A stretch of DNA of 64,000 bases from the NCBI RefSeq assembly GCF_022539505.1, contig NC_061512.1, positions 256,572,510 through 256,636,509 of the forward strand, read 5' to 3'. Each line of letters starts with the position of its first letter. Position 1 is the first letter of the stretch. A program made the position numbers and the translations under genes. Of the stretch, positions 11,398 through 22,213 are shown piece after piece. The notes beneath the pieces were generated by a model. The model was not told where the DNA came from. It saw nothing but the letters and a program-made list of their open reading frames with translations, and did no database searches. The stretch is from Lolium rigidum. Its lineage: Eukaryota; Streptophyta; Magnoliopsida; Poales; Poaceae.

Positions 11398-12975
11398 TGA
11401 TGGCGTGTATTTCACACGTTCGTTGGGCAACCCCAAGAGGAAGGTATGATGAGCACAGCAGCAAGTTTTCCCTCGGAAAGAAACCAAGGTTTATCGAACC
11501 GGGAGGAGCCAAGAAGCACGTTGAAGGTTGATGGCGGCGGGATGTAGTGCGGCGCAACACCGGAGATTCCGGCGCCAACGTGGAACCTGCACAACACAAC
11601 CAAACTACTTTGCCCCAACGAAACGGTGAGGTTGTCAATCTCACCGGCTTCGCTGTAACAAAGGATTAACCGTATTGTGTGGAAGATGATTGTTTGCGAG
11701 AAAACGGTAGAACAAGTATTGCGGTAGATTGTATTTCGGTAAAGAGAATTGGACCGGGGTCCACGGTTCACTAGAGGTGTCTCTCCCATAAGACGAACAG
11801 CATGTTGGGTGAACAAATTACGGTTGGGCAATTGACAAATAAAGAGAGCATGACAATGCACATACATATCATGATGAGTATAGTGAGATTTAATTGGGCA
11901 TTACGACAAAGTACATAGACCGCCATCCAGCTGCATCTATGCCTAAAAAGTCCACCTTCGGGTTATCATCCGAACCCCCTCCGGTATTAAGTTGCAAACA
12001 ACGAGACAATTGCATTAAGTATGGTGCGTAATGTAATCAACAACTACATCCTTAGACATAGCATCAATGTTTTATCCCTAGTGGCAACAGCACAACACAA
12101 CCTTAGAACTTTACATCCTTTGTCCCGGTGTCAATGCGAGGCATGAACCCACTATCGAGCATAAGTACTCCCTCTTGGAGTTAAAAGCATCTACTTGGCC
12201 AGAGCATCTACTAATAACGGAGAACATGCAAGATCATAAACAACACATGTATAACTTTGATAATCAACATAACAAGTATTCTCTATTCATCGGATCCCAA
12301 CAAACGCAACATATAGAATTACATATAGATGATCTTGATCATGATAGGCAGCTCACAAGATCCGACAATGATAGCACAATGGGGAGAAGACAACCATCTA
12401 GCTACTGCTATGGACCCATAGTCCAGGGGTAGACTACTCACACATCACACCGGAGGCGACCATGGCGGTGTAGAGTCCTCCGGGAGATGATTCCCCTCTC
12501 CGGCAGGGTGCTGGAGGCGATCTCCAGGATCCCCCGAGATGGGATCGGCGGCGACGGCGTCTCAGTAATGTTTTCCGTATCGTGGCTCTCGGTACTGGGG
12601 GTTTCGTCCCGGAGGCTATTTGTAGGCGGAAGGGCAAGTCAAGAGGCGGCACGGGGGGCCACCCCACGGGGCCGGCCGCCGCCGCCTAGGGTTTGGCCAC
12701 CCCGTGGCCCCTCTTCGTCTCGTCTTCGGTCTTCGGAAGCTTCGTGAGAAAATAGGCCTCTGGGCTTTTATTTCGTCCAATTCCGAGAATATTTCTTTAC
12801 TAGGATTTCTGAAACCAAAAACAGCGAGAAAACGACAGCGGCACTTCGGCATCTTGTTAATAGGTTAGTTCCAGAAAATGCACGAATATGACATAAAGTG
12901 TGCATAAAACATGTAGATAACATCAATAATGTGGCATGGAACACAAGAAATTATCGATACGTTGGAGACGTATCA
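11398..12975 (-). repeat. 5' LTR of element 2 (1578 bp)
   Basis: Matches 6275-7874 over its whole length and is bounded on the right by GCGAC at 12976-12980. The primer-binding-site motif lies immediately inside it, at 11371-11388. Confidence 0.92.
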
Positions 12976-14827
12976 GCGACCTGTGTCGCTTGTTATATAT
13001 TGCGTCTTCTCCATCTGCCCACTTGTTGGCTATCTCCATCAGTGCTAATATTGTCTTGGGGTTGGTTCTCCCTAAGTCCTCGACGAAATCTCCCCGTCGG
13101 ATTCCTGCCACGAACGCGTCTATTGCTCTCTCGTCAGATATATCTTCTGCCGAGTTTTTAATAATGTTCCACCTCTGTATATATTTTCTCATCGACTCGT
13201 CGTGTTTCTGTCGGCACGCCCTCAACTCTTCCAATGACGCAGGTTTCTTGCAGGTGGATCGGAAGTTTCTCACGAAAATATTTTCAAAACTATTCCAGAT
13301 GTCGATGGAACCTGGGGAAAGTTTCTTTATCCAAGATCTCGCGGCACCACTCAGGTGGACTTGGATACTTTGCATGGCTGTTGCTCTGGTTCCTCCTACC
13401 AGCTTCACCATCTCGAGATAATCAACGAGCCAATCCTCGGGATCCTGCAGACCGTCGAATTTTTTGAAATTCTCGGGTAACTTAAACCCTTTTGGTACTC
13501 GAGTTTTTCGGACTCGTCTCGTAAAGCACGGAAGCCCGCACAGATCTTCATCGGCAACTTCTGGTGAATGCCGATGTTCTCTTCTTTCTTGCCGCGCTCT
13601 GTCTACCCTTGCTTGAGCCGCCGTATCTCTTGCCCCACTTGTTCTTGGTGAATCTTGCACTGCAGCAGTAGGTCGTGGACTATTTTGCCTTGCAATTCCT
13701 TCGGGAGGTGTAGCTGTGAATGCTGTTCCCATGACTCCAACTCCAGCCATTGCCATATTGAACAATGCTTCTCTCGGGTCTCCGGGGGGTGGTCTGGACG
13801 CGAGGATGTAAGCTTGCGTTGCCATGTATCCTGCTTCTGGCGTTTTCGGGATGATATTTCCCCTTGTATCAATCGACATGAAAGACATGTCGAGATTTTG
13901 AATTATGTTGCCTCTCTCTGCTTCAGGTATATTTTGCAGCCGAGATATTGCCCTCCTCCGAGCTTCTCTGTGACTATCTCCTGAAGTTCTTGATTGTCGA
14001 CTGAGCTCCGCTCGACGCCTGCTTGACGCGGATGCTGCCTCTTTTCTTCTTTTCAGGGATGCTGTTTGTTTTTCCAACTCCCTACTCACGCGAGCAAGTC
14101 TATATTGATAGGCTTGTAATTCCTCGGCAGTAGCTGTGGTGGTCATTGGTTCTGAACCATCCATGGCTCTTGCAGCCCTATCCCACGCTGCTTGCGGGAG
14201 TTGGACTCTTTCGCGAGGTGAGGTCCCGACATATTTGGTGCCTAAGCCTCTTTTGAGATCAGCGGGATCGACGTATGGGTTTCCCAAATCATCGAAAGCC
14301 TCTGACGTCTCTGGTTCTGCTCGGCTTGCCTCTTCAATTGCATACACTTGATGATATTTTGAGTATTGATTTTTGTTGGGATTGGTGACACCATCATAAA
14401 GATTGGTGAAGACCTTTCCGATGGCAGCAGATTTGTCGATGAAGTTGTTGACGCTGTCGGAGTCGCTGCTTATAAAGGAGTCCGCAGTCGACCCGAAGGA
14501 TGTGTCGCTGAAGATCTTGACGAACTTTTTGCTTGCCTTGGTGTCGATGAAACGTGGCGACGAAAACTCTTCATCACTTGTCGAAAAGTCAGAATCGATC
14601 GCTGAAAATTTTGACGAGATCGGAACTTCGAGACGATAAGATCCTTCCTTGTTGACGCTGAATCGGAATTCTCCGAACTTCATAACGATGGGCTCCTCCA
14701 GATATGCACATGCATCCAAACGGGAGGGCGGGTGAGGAATAAAATCGACTAGATCAGTTTTTTCCTGTTTACCTCGATCCATCGCATTGCTTGCTACCGA
14801 CGAAGTCGACGATTCTGGACGTGCCAT
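12976..14827 (-). CDS. Gag N-terminal part, element 3 (interrupted)
   Basis: ATG at 14827 (MARPESSTSSV) is preferred because the frame upstream of it runs through the primer site and into the LTR. The first 200 residues are acidic and serine-rich. A coiled, basic stretch follows (residues about 240-310), then a linker rich in A, R and Q. The Retrotrans_gag domain lies near residues 470-600: it shows EDWLVDYLEMVKL, SGAARSWIKKL, WNSFENIFVRNF and DESMRKYIQRW. The frame is open throughout and continues in phase at 6270 after removal of element 2 and one target copy. This implies that the element 2 insertion was recent compared with decay of this gag. Confidence 0.85.
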
Positions 14828-14873
14828 CGAGATCAGCTCCTTGCAACCTCTAGATCCCACAGACGGCGCCAAT

Positions 14874-15282
14874 TGACAAGGTATCAACTTGTCAATGCCT
14901 ACAGATTGTAGACTGGGGTTTCGTTAGATGTAGAGGGCAAGTAGATCTCGAAGGTTTCAGCCGAAAAGTACTCGACGATGTAAAAACTAGGGTTTGAGAG
15001 ACAATGATTCGATCCTTTCTGCGTCCCTCGACTCCCCCTTATATAAGAGGCGGAGCCGAGGGTTTCGTATTGTACAAGTTACAGAGTCCGGGTAGGTTAC
15101 TAACTCCTCCCGCAAGATTACAAATAATGCTTCCTATTAAAACTCTAGCTTTCCTTAACAACATCTTGGGCTTCTGAACCTTCTTATTCTTCGGGTAGTG
15201 GGCCTTCAGTAAACCCCGGGTACCATCATCGGCAGGCCCATTGGGGATGCCTATGTCAATGTCTCCAACAAGATTATTGACA
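14874..15282 (-). repeat. 5' LTR of element 3 (409 bp)
   Basis: On the + strand it runs from TGACAAGGTATC to GATTATTGACA. A TATA box on the minus strand is visible at 15039-15046 (TATATAA in a CCTCTTATATAAGG context). No second copy is in the window. Confidence 0.75.
15039..15046 (-). promoter_or_regulatory. LTR TATA box, element 3
   Basis: TATATAA on the minus strand, inside the short LTR and upstream of the gag leader. Confidence 0.5.
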
Positions 15283-15361
15283 GGCACAACCAGTTAAGGT
15301 CAGACCTTGGGTTTTCACCCTGAGAGGTAAGACTCTAAACTTCCCCTGTGCTGCCGCCCCC
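15283..15361. other. 79-bp strip between element 3 and the solo LTR
   Basis: No ORF or repeat was recognised. Element 3's target duplication would be GGCAC at 15283-15287, but its partner is not in the window. Confidence 0.4.
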
Positions 15362-16677
15362 TGATGTCTACGCACGCTTCTATTCCTGTAGACAGTGTTG
15401 GGCCTCCAAGAGCAGAGGTTCGTAGAACAGCAGCAAGTTTCCCTTAAGTGAATCACCCAAGGTTTATTGAACTCAGAGAGGTAGAGGTCAAAGATATCCC
15501 TCTCAAGCAACCCTGCAATTAAGATACAAGAAGTCTCTTGTGTCCCCAACACACCTAATACACTTGTCAGATGTATAGGTGCACTAGTTCGGAGAAGAGA
15601 TGGTGAAATACAAGTAATATGGATGATTATAAGTAGTAATTGCAATCTGAAATAAAAATGGCAGCAAGCGAACATGTAGCAGAACTTGTTGGAAACGGTG
15701 TTTCAATGCTTAGAAACAAGGCCTAGGGATCATACTTTCACTAGTGGACACTCTCAACAATGATCACATAATTGAATAAATAAATGCTACTCTCAAACAC
15801 TCTCTTGTTGGATAACAAACACCATTCATTGTGTAGGGTTGCAAAAGCACACCTCAAGCCGGAGTAAACAAGCTCCACAACGTTATAAAGGAATCACACA
15901 CGATGCGCACACTGTCACCATCACACCGTGGAGAGTGACTCCGGAGTTCATATTAAAGTAACCTCTAGAGTGCATAATAGAAAAGAGTAACATCTACATA
16001 TTCAACTAGATTACAAAGCTCATGATCACATAAAGATCACACCATGAGAGAGAGAGATGAACCACATAGCTACCGGTAGAGCCCTCAGCCTCGGGGGAGA
16101 ATTACTCCCTCCTCATCATGGGAGACAGCAACATCGATGAAGATGGCGATGGAGTCGATGGAGATGGCTCCGGGGGCAATTCCTCGTCCCGGCAGGGTGC
16201 CGAAACAAAGACTTCTATCCCCCGAATTAGGGTTTTTGGTGGCGGCGGAGCTACAGAACTCTTCTGGAGAAATCGTCGATCCCTTTAGGGTTTTCAGGGC
16301 AGGAGCTTAATATAGGCGAAAGGGCGGCGCGAGGGGGTGCCCGAGGGGCCCACCCCATAGGGCGGCGCCGCCCCCTCCTGGCCGCACCAGTGGATGGGGA
16401 GGAGGCCGTGGGCCTCCTCTGGCCTGGCCCTTCTGGCTCTGTGGGTCTTCTAGCGAATAGAATTTCTGTAATTTTTCTGGATTTTTCCGAGCACTTTGAT
16501 TTTTGGGCCTTTTCTGCAATAAACAGAAATAATAAACAGTACGGCACTGTGGCATCTTGTTAATAGGTTAGTCCAATAAATGCCATAATATGATATAAAG
16601 TGCATATAAAACATGTAGCTATTGGCATAAAACTAGCATGGAACATAAGAAATTATAGATACGTTGGAGACGTATCA
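15362..16677 (-). repeat. Solo LTR related to element 1 (1316 bp)
   Basis: On the minus strand it opens TGATACGTCTCCAACGTATC at 16677 and ends with the family's GTAGACATCA at 15362. It has no internal region or second LTR nearby. The flanks are CCCCC (15357-15361) and CCCCA (16678-16682), a target duplication with one mismatch. The interior shares the family blocks seen in 3514-5236, including the reverse complement of the CTTAAGGGAAACTTGCTGCT block. A solo LTR left by recombination between two LTRs fits best. Confidence 0.75.
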
Positions 16678-17505
16678 CCCCACATGCATATCATTGTTGC
16701 AATGCCCAGAACACCAAGGAGATCCCTCAGCATCACGGAGACTCGAACCTACTTTAGCCAGTTCACCAATCTGGCCTTCATGATATTCCTTCTTCTAACT
16801 TCACCATGAATCAAAAAGTCACCAGATGTCAACACAGAGTAAAGCTTCGCGCCGCTCCCTCCGGAACCAAACGGTCGGCATAAAAACATGGGTGCGCGCG
16901 ACCGAATACCAACCGATCCAGCAAACTCCAGGCAAAATATGCACTGTTCCATTCGCCAACGGAGTTTTCCGGAACCCATCTCTCCAGCCAGATCAAAGCA
17001 AACTGACATCCGCAAGATCTTCATCCTCGCATGCGAGAAATCCGAGGACCGCCACAAAAAACAAAGCAAGATCAGCAGCCCCCATACGTACCACCACCGA
17101 ACCGTTACCGGGGACGGAGGCCGCCGAACCGTTATACCGAATCCTCCATGGCTACCGACGGAGAGCCTTAGACCCCGGCCAAGTAGCTGTGCCGCCCGGC
17201 TTCCTCCACCGGCGCTTCATCACCTCTCATGGAACGCCGCCACGGAAACCCTCTTCTCCCCCTCGTCGATTCGACGGAAGGGGTGCCACCACCACCGCGA
17301 GAGCCGGGCCGGGGCCGGGGCCGGGGCCGGGGCCGGGGCACGGGAGCCGGGGCCGAAGCTAGCGCCGTGGCCGGGGCCGCGACCGGCAGCGGCTGGCGGC
17401 GGGCGGCTGTGGAGCGTGGGGGAGGAGGAGCCCTCCGCCGCCGCCCGGGAGGGGGGCAGGAGAGGGAGGCGGCTGGTTCGATGACGCTGAGGTATCCAGA
17501 TATGT
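16678..17505 (-). other. GC-rich block, possibly the 5' region of a LINE
   Basis: Read on the minus strand, the sequence goes from a CG-rich leader (17500-17160) to a moderately open stretch ending near 16749 (106 codons, with cysteine and tryptophan). That resembles grass LINE 5' leaders, but no endonuclease or RT motif is visible, and the left side is cut by the solo LTR. A GGGGCC hexamer run lies at 17306-17338. Both strands contain arginine/proline-rich frames of the kind GC-rich DNA gives by chance. I do not assign a gene. Confidence 0.3.
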
Positions 17506-17900
17506 ATTAAATGATGATAAACCAGTCCCTAAATCTCACACGCACATAGCAATTGAAGGTTTGTTTCAGAATATTTGCTCCTGCACACACATATAGCACA
17601 GTAACCTCTGCCTTGAGCAAGCAGGCTCTTTTACACAGCATATAGAGGCACAAAGCTGGCATCTCTGCCTTCCAGTGGTTACAAGCTTGGCCGTAAGAGG
17701 ATGTATAAATGATGATAACAGGAAAAGCCAAAATAAATAAATTTCGTACGTCATGCACGCACCACTGTCTGCACACACATAGCACAAGAACGATTTTTTT
17801 TTTACTGAACTTGGTGAATAAGAGGATTCATATTGGGGATACCTTGAGCAAGCATCCTCTGGAGATGCGCGACGGTGAGGAGAAGCTCCAGGTCGCCATC
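17506..17900. other. Unrecognised intergenic DNA upstream of paralogue A
   Basis: Two phrases recur imperfectly about 190 bases apart: AAATGATGATAA (about 17508 and 17706) and GCACACACATA (about 17585 and 17772). This suggests an old local duplication. A T-run lies at 17795-17804. No ORF of interest is present. Confidence 0.4.
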
Positions 17901-17914
17901 TTCGTTCTTCTCCC

Positions 17915-18135
17915 ATTCAGGCCTTGCTGGATCTGCGAGCAGCGCTACCTTGGGCGGCGCGTTTTTGTCGAGTTCGAAATTGGGCCGGAACGAATCCTGA
18001 GAAGGAGTGCATGTCCAAGTCGAAGTCGGAAAGACTTGGTCCAACCCTGATAAAAGAGGACCAAGCGCCCAGATCCTCCGACACGAAAGAACGAGGCCTC
18101 TCTGAAACAAAATCGATTCCCAGCTGAAGTAGTTG
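17915..18135 (+). promoter_or_regulatory. Upstream region of paralogue A, shared with paralogue B
   Basis: Blocks here recur upstream of paralogue B (25985-26226) in the same order and strand: GAAATTGGGC with CAAATCCTGA-like text, GGAGTGCATGTCCAAGTCG, then ACGCCCAGATCC and TTCCC(A/C)GCTGAAGT just before the ATG. No clean TATA box was seen. Conservation suggests that the duplication carried promoter and leader DNA with the gene. Confidence 0.5.
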
Positions 18136-19268
18136 ATGGCCATGGCAGCGGTTCGATTTGCGGCGCGGAGGCTCACTGCGCAGCAACCGCAGGCAATTCT
18201 CAGGTCGGCCGTCGCTAATGAACAAGGGGTGCTCAACCGCGGCGGGTCACCCACCTATGCTCTTCGCCGATTTACCTCGTCCGAGGCTTCAGCTGCCAAC
18301 GCACCAAAAATCAGCACCCAGGTAATAGACATCAGGTCGAAAATACAACTTGTGTGTAGTATTTTGTACTAGATAGATTGACGGTACTGTCGATTAGTTT
18401 GCAAAAGTACTTCTATCTATCATAGGGAATTAAACATGCTTTCGGACGGTTGCAGATTGATTCATTCATAGATCCGCAAGTTTTCGCTAACCTAAGTAAT
18501 AAGTATCTTCTTGCGTTGGCCAGCATCCTTCTGTTCCAGGGGATAGCCGTCTAATGGCAGCTCAGCAGAAGAAAGAGGAACTCTTCGATATGCTAGCTGA
18601 GTCACAAATGAATAAGGATATTTCTTACACTGTAAGAATGAAAGACAGGCGGCTGCTCCAGCGTCTTTCCTCGCATGTCAAACCCAGACGTAGTGACCCT
18701 CAATGGTAAAAACGTTAACTGCATTTTTTTTCCTTACGATGTGGCTACGGCCAGTATTTGTTTCATTAGCATAAATTCTTTATGACGTCAATATTAATGT
18801 TATTACATTCATGTTCATAATTATTTACTTATCAATATGATTATCAAATGAAGCAATTGTTGGTCAAACTTTTATGTAAAGCAGAAGAAAAATGTCTTCT
18901 GTTTTAGGCTGAAGCTAGTAATTGTTGGTCAAATTTTTGAAATTCATTTCGAAGTATCCATATCTATAAATTTGCTATACCAGATAGGGTCAGGTGGTAT
19001 AACAATAACAAGATTGTCAAATTGTTATACTGTTGTTGCCTTATAAGCATATAACATATTTAATTAGTCTCATCTTATTTCATGCAGGCGTCGGTATTTT
19101 GGAGAACTCAATATCAATTTTTGCTTGGGTGGTGCAGCAACTTTCTTAGCTACCCTTTATATGTGCGAAAAATGGAGTTTATTTTTTGACCGGAATAAGC
19201 AAGCACTCGGGTTGGATAGTAACGGCAAAGCCAGTGTCTCCTCTACAGATTCCAGCATTGAAGAATAG
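18136..19268 (+). CDS. Paralogue A: small mitochondrion-targeted protein, three exons (182 aa), function unknown
   Basis: Exons 18136-18321, 18524-18705 and 19088-19268 join in frame with GT-AG introns in phase 0 and phase 2, giving 182 codons and a TAG stop. The ATG at 18136 is followed by a second in-frame ATG at 18142. Residues 1-50 are rich in A, R and S with few acidic residues, and contain RRFTSS near residue 44: a typical mitochondrial presequence. Exon 2 is charged and helical (AAQQKKEELFDMLAE, MKDRRLLQRL). Exon 3 has a moderately hydrophobic stretch (FCLGGAATFLATLYM, about residues 134-148), possibly one membrane span, then FFDRNKQ and an acidic end SIEE. I recognise no domain. A diverged tandem copy lies 8 kb downstream with identical exon phases. 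Similarity to the paralogue's 3' flank stops at 19398, where transposon DNA begins. The open frame and conserved splice sites argue for a functional gene; expression is not shown. Confidence 0.8.
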
Positions 19269-19398
19269 TTTGTATAAGTCAGTGATCGTTTGTGAGCATG
19301 AGTTATATATGTAGCTTTAAGAAAAATGAAAACAGCATTTCAAAGTTTCAAATAGTTCTGAGAAAAATCTGCATGTAGTTAAAGATGTAATACTACAA

Positions 19399-20010
19399 GA
19401 GGCCGAGGCCGAGGACAAGTCCGATGCCCATCTCCAAGGCAGAGACACCGACCACGACGACAGCGGCCCGGCATGGGATCTAGAGACCCATCGGCCGGAC
19501 ATTAGCGAGGAGGTGACCATTGCGATGGCAATGGTCTATAGCGAGCTTGACGAGCTTGCTATGTGGGACAGCCTCGTTGTCTAGCTTCACGAGTCGTCGT
19601 TGGCGCTGAAGAGGCCCGCGACTCCTCCGGCCACGCCGACACGTACCAATGATCGCACGCCGACTCCACCACAGCCTCATGCTACACCGACGGTCTGGCA
19701 GCAGTCGCCGCAGACTCCCCTTCCTCCTCCGCCACCGGCGTACCAGCTTCCATGGTGGATGCATGCCGGAGTTCATCGACATCGTCAGCGACGACGAGCT
19801 GGTCATTTTTAATTTCTAAGATTTTTGATGTATTTTTACTATTATGTAAATTATGGGCTTTTCAATGAAATTTCTTTTTATGAGTCGAGCCGATGGGACA
19901 CCCCTAGATGCAAGGTGCGGTCGTTTTCGACCATTCGGTCTGACGCAAACGGACGAATGCGGTCGGTTTTGCCATCCGATTTGTGTCGGCCCGCTAGAGA
20001 TGTTCTAACT
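19399..20010. mobile_element. Truncated PIF/Harbinger-like fragment
   Basis: The right end reads TAGAGATGTTCTAAC, which inverted gives GTTAGAACATCTCTA, the CATCTC-type terminus of grass Harbinger elements. Before it come CG-rich repeats with GGACGAATG and GTCGGCCCGC, as in those families. The left part (19400-19806) has a frame rich in D, E and P with a stop at 19582, resembling tails of transposon-carried genes. The left terminus is missing: the fragment begins exactly where similarity between the two paralogues' 3' flanks ends. Confidence 0.45.
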
Positions 20011-20632
20011 AATATGGAAAGTTTCTATCATTTTAAATTAGCCGCTTGAAAGTTTTTGACCTTTTGTGAGATTTTTCCAAAATTCTTTTCAACCGTTTTA
20101 AGAAGTTCTGACATACGCAACCTGCTGACTTCGACAAGAACTGCCACAGCATCAGTTTCTCGCGGGCGTCGGTCGCTAGATAGGTTGATAATCATCTTAA
20201 TCTGTGGATTGGAAACCATCTACAACTTGCAGAAATTTAATTTGGTACTTGGAAGCATATGCTCCTGTCACCGGAAGAAACATTTTGAAATGTTAAAAAG
20301 AATTGAATAAAAATTTCTTGTTAACGTATCGACATTTTACGTGCACACATCAAATTTTATGAAAAATCGACACTTTTTGCGCTCAGAAGAAGTGTTTTTT
20401 TGAAATTTTCGTAACTGAGTGCGCGTGTACCCATATTCCATTCAGCGTTTTCGGTGAACTGCTCTCCTTCGTCGGCCCACGCGATCGATCACCGGCGTGT
20501 GAGGTTGACGCGAGTAGTCACTGGCCGACTGACGGATGGAACGATTTAATGCCACAGTGTACATTACAAGGCAATGGAACGATCTATGCTCAGTTTCAAT
20601 TCACTGAATTTAACAATTTCTGAACCAATGTA
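20011..20632. other. Intergenic DNA with MITE-like pieces
   Basis: Around 20250-20420 the text GGAAGCATATGCTCC and AATTTTATGAAAAATCGACA resembles the MITE at 21872-22213, suggesting a decayed copy. No gene was seen. Confidence 0.35.
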
Positions 20633-20753
20633 CTCGGTTCCGTCCAACGAAAATTGTTTAAAATTTATCTAGATTTGGATGTATCTAGGCACTAAATAGT
20701 ATAGATACATAAAAAATTTGAAAACCTCAGACAAGTTTCATACGACGGAGGGA
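20633..20753. mobile_element. Stowaway-like MITE (decayed)
   Basis: The left end is CTCGGTTCCGTCC after TA at 20631-20632. The right end is CGACGGAGGGA. Together they resemble the CTCCCTCCGTC inverted termini of Stowaway elements. About 120 bp. The right TA duplication is not clear. Confidence 0.5.
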
Positions 20754-21871
20754 TCATTCAGCACCTATGTCAACTTCAGTCAGTTGCTTTCAACACAACT
20801 CACGCAAATGCAGCAGCAGCTCGTCAGTTTCAGTAGGAAGCACCATGGACGGCAGGCGTCCCTTGAAAATCCCAGCGAACTAGGTGATCGCACCTCCGTG
20901 ACCCCGGAGTCACCCTCGTTGATGATGGCATGATGCCGACGCGGCGGCAAAGAAGCTTCTACGCCATGGCCGCGACGGGAATAATGGAGTACTGGCGCGT
21001 GGCGAATCCTCGGGCTGCTACGCCGGAGCGAGACCTGGTGATGCCAGCGAGCGTCTTCCATCTGTTCGTCGCTGCGATGGGTGGCTGGCTGAGGAAGAAC
21101 AGGGCCCCAGGCTGGAGAGCGGCGTCGGCGTCAAGTGCTGGACTGGAGTGAGGCGGTGTGCGCGGAGGGGTGGCGGTCTGTGGTCACCGTGTACCGGAGT
21201 TGCAGGATTGCAGCCACAGTGCTCGTCGCGGTTGGCGAAGCCGGGCGTGGGGTTCCCAACCCCGCATGCGCACTGGCGTCACAGGGAGCGACTCAGCGGC
21301 AGTGGAGGGAGCTGAGCGAGCAGGGCCACATTCGTCGGCGTCGGCGTGACAAGCACCCAGGTAAGAGTCGGGGCAGCAGGAGGGGCGCCAGGGCGAGCAG
21401 TGTCGCGGTCGCCAGCGAAGGCCGGCGAGGCAGCCGGCCGCACGCAGGAGAAGGGGAGCGCTGACCGCTGAAGGCGCCTGCCAGAGGCAGCATCAGGAGC
21501 TGCAGCCTCCCGGCGGCGTCCATCACCTCTTCTGTCGTCGCGGCCATTGCCTCTCCTGTCATCGCGGCTGTCTCGGCGGCGGCCTTCATCGTCTCTTTGG
21601 CGGTCATCAGTCCTGCGGTCCCCGGCAGGGGCGCAGGAGCGGCTTCGGAAAAGCCGATCGTCCAGGAGTGCCGGTCGTCGCGGCTCGTCGATCGTCGTCA
21701 CCGTCTCTGCGCCGGTCGCGGTCGTCATCCCGACGGTGGTCGTTGCCGCGGCGTGGAGGAGGGAAAGCACAGTCGCGAGGCCTTGCCTCACCGTCAACGT
21801 CAACAACCAGGCGTGGACAACTATGGCGAATGACGCAGGCAGTGATGGGAGCGGTGTTTTGGAACATGAGA
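20754..21871. other. GC-rich intergenic block, no gene recognised
   Basis: Both strands contain arginine-, serine- and alanine-rich frames up to 226 codons (minus strand 21279-21959). They share no domain with anything I recognise and are what GC-rich, CGT/CGG-repetitive DNA produces. Short CGTCG/CGGCG repeats dominate 21480-21740. It may be a decayed gene fragment captured by a transposon; undecided. Confidence 0.35.
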
Positions 21872-22213
21872 GCGTATGCTTCCTATATTTCGAAATACAT
21901 CTTACATACTTTTTAAATTTTAAAAAATTGAAACTAAAAGTTTGCACGTACATCTTCACGTGCTACGTGCTCACAAAGTCGTTTCATAAAAAATCGACTT
22001 ATCATGTGACGTGTGTAAAAAAGACAAATTTCAGTGCAAAAAATAATGTTTTTCACAAGATAAACTTTCTCTTTTTTATATAGACCACACAAAATATTGG
22101 TTTTTCGTGAAACTTGACGAACGCACGTATATTATGGAGATGTACATGTAGAATTTTTTGTTCAAACTTTTCGACATTTCGAAATATGATTTTTTGGTAG
22201 AGGAAGCATACGC
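21872..22213. mobile_element. MITE with imperfect terminal inverted repeats (342 bp)
   Basis: The left end GCGTATGCTTCC and the right end GGAAGCATACGC are exact inverted copies. The next block, ATATTTCGAAAT, also recurs inverted near 22180. The interior is AT-rich and non-coding, with CACGTGCTACGTG-type short palindromes. A related piece lies near 20250-20420. The superfamily was not determined. Confidence 0.6.

Larger units (their letters stand above)
6275..12975 (-). mobile_element. Element 2: complete gag-only Gypsy-type LTR retrotransposon (6701 bp)
   Basis: Two LTRs (6275-7874 and 11398-12975) flank 3.5 kb of internal DNA. The 5-bp duplication GCGAC is present at 6270-6274 and 12976-12980. 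On the minus strand the element starts TGATACGTCTCC at 12975 and ends CACGCCATCA at 6275. The primer-binding-site motif lies at about 11371-11388, and a purine tract (minus-strand CTAAGCTTGGGGATGC) adjoins the left LTR at 7875. The only sizeable sense ORF is the Gag-like one at 10481-11143, and no pol motifs are visible. It is the same family as element 5 (48432-55146). It interrupts the gag of element 3. Confidence 0.93.
12976..15282 (-). mobile_element. Element 3, 5' portion: LTR, leader and gag of a Gypsy element
   Basis: A 409-bp LTR (14874-15282) is followed on the minus strand by a primer-site region and a long gag frame. The frame is interrupted at 12976 by element 2 and resumes at 6270. 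Compared with the surrounding 1.6-kb-LTR families this LTR is short, so element 3 is a different Gypsy lineage. It also carries gag-protease coding capacity, unlike elements 1, 2 and 5. Confidence 0.85.

Noticed and set aside
15362..16677. Full retrotransposon at this site
   Set aside because: Only one LTR is present and the flanks carry a near-identical 5-bp duplication, so a solo LTR is the simpler reading.
17802..18254. 150-codon minus-strand frame over exon 1 of paralogue A
   Set aside because: It is the complement of the promoter and exon 1; the + strand has matching splice sites and a conserved paralogue, this frame does not.
21279..21959. 226-codon minus-strand frame rich in R, D and A
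   Set aside because: It lies in a GC-rich block where all frames are long, has low complexity, no domain and no promoter-like context.
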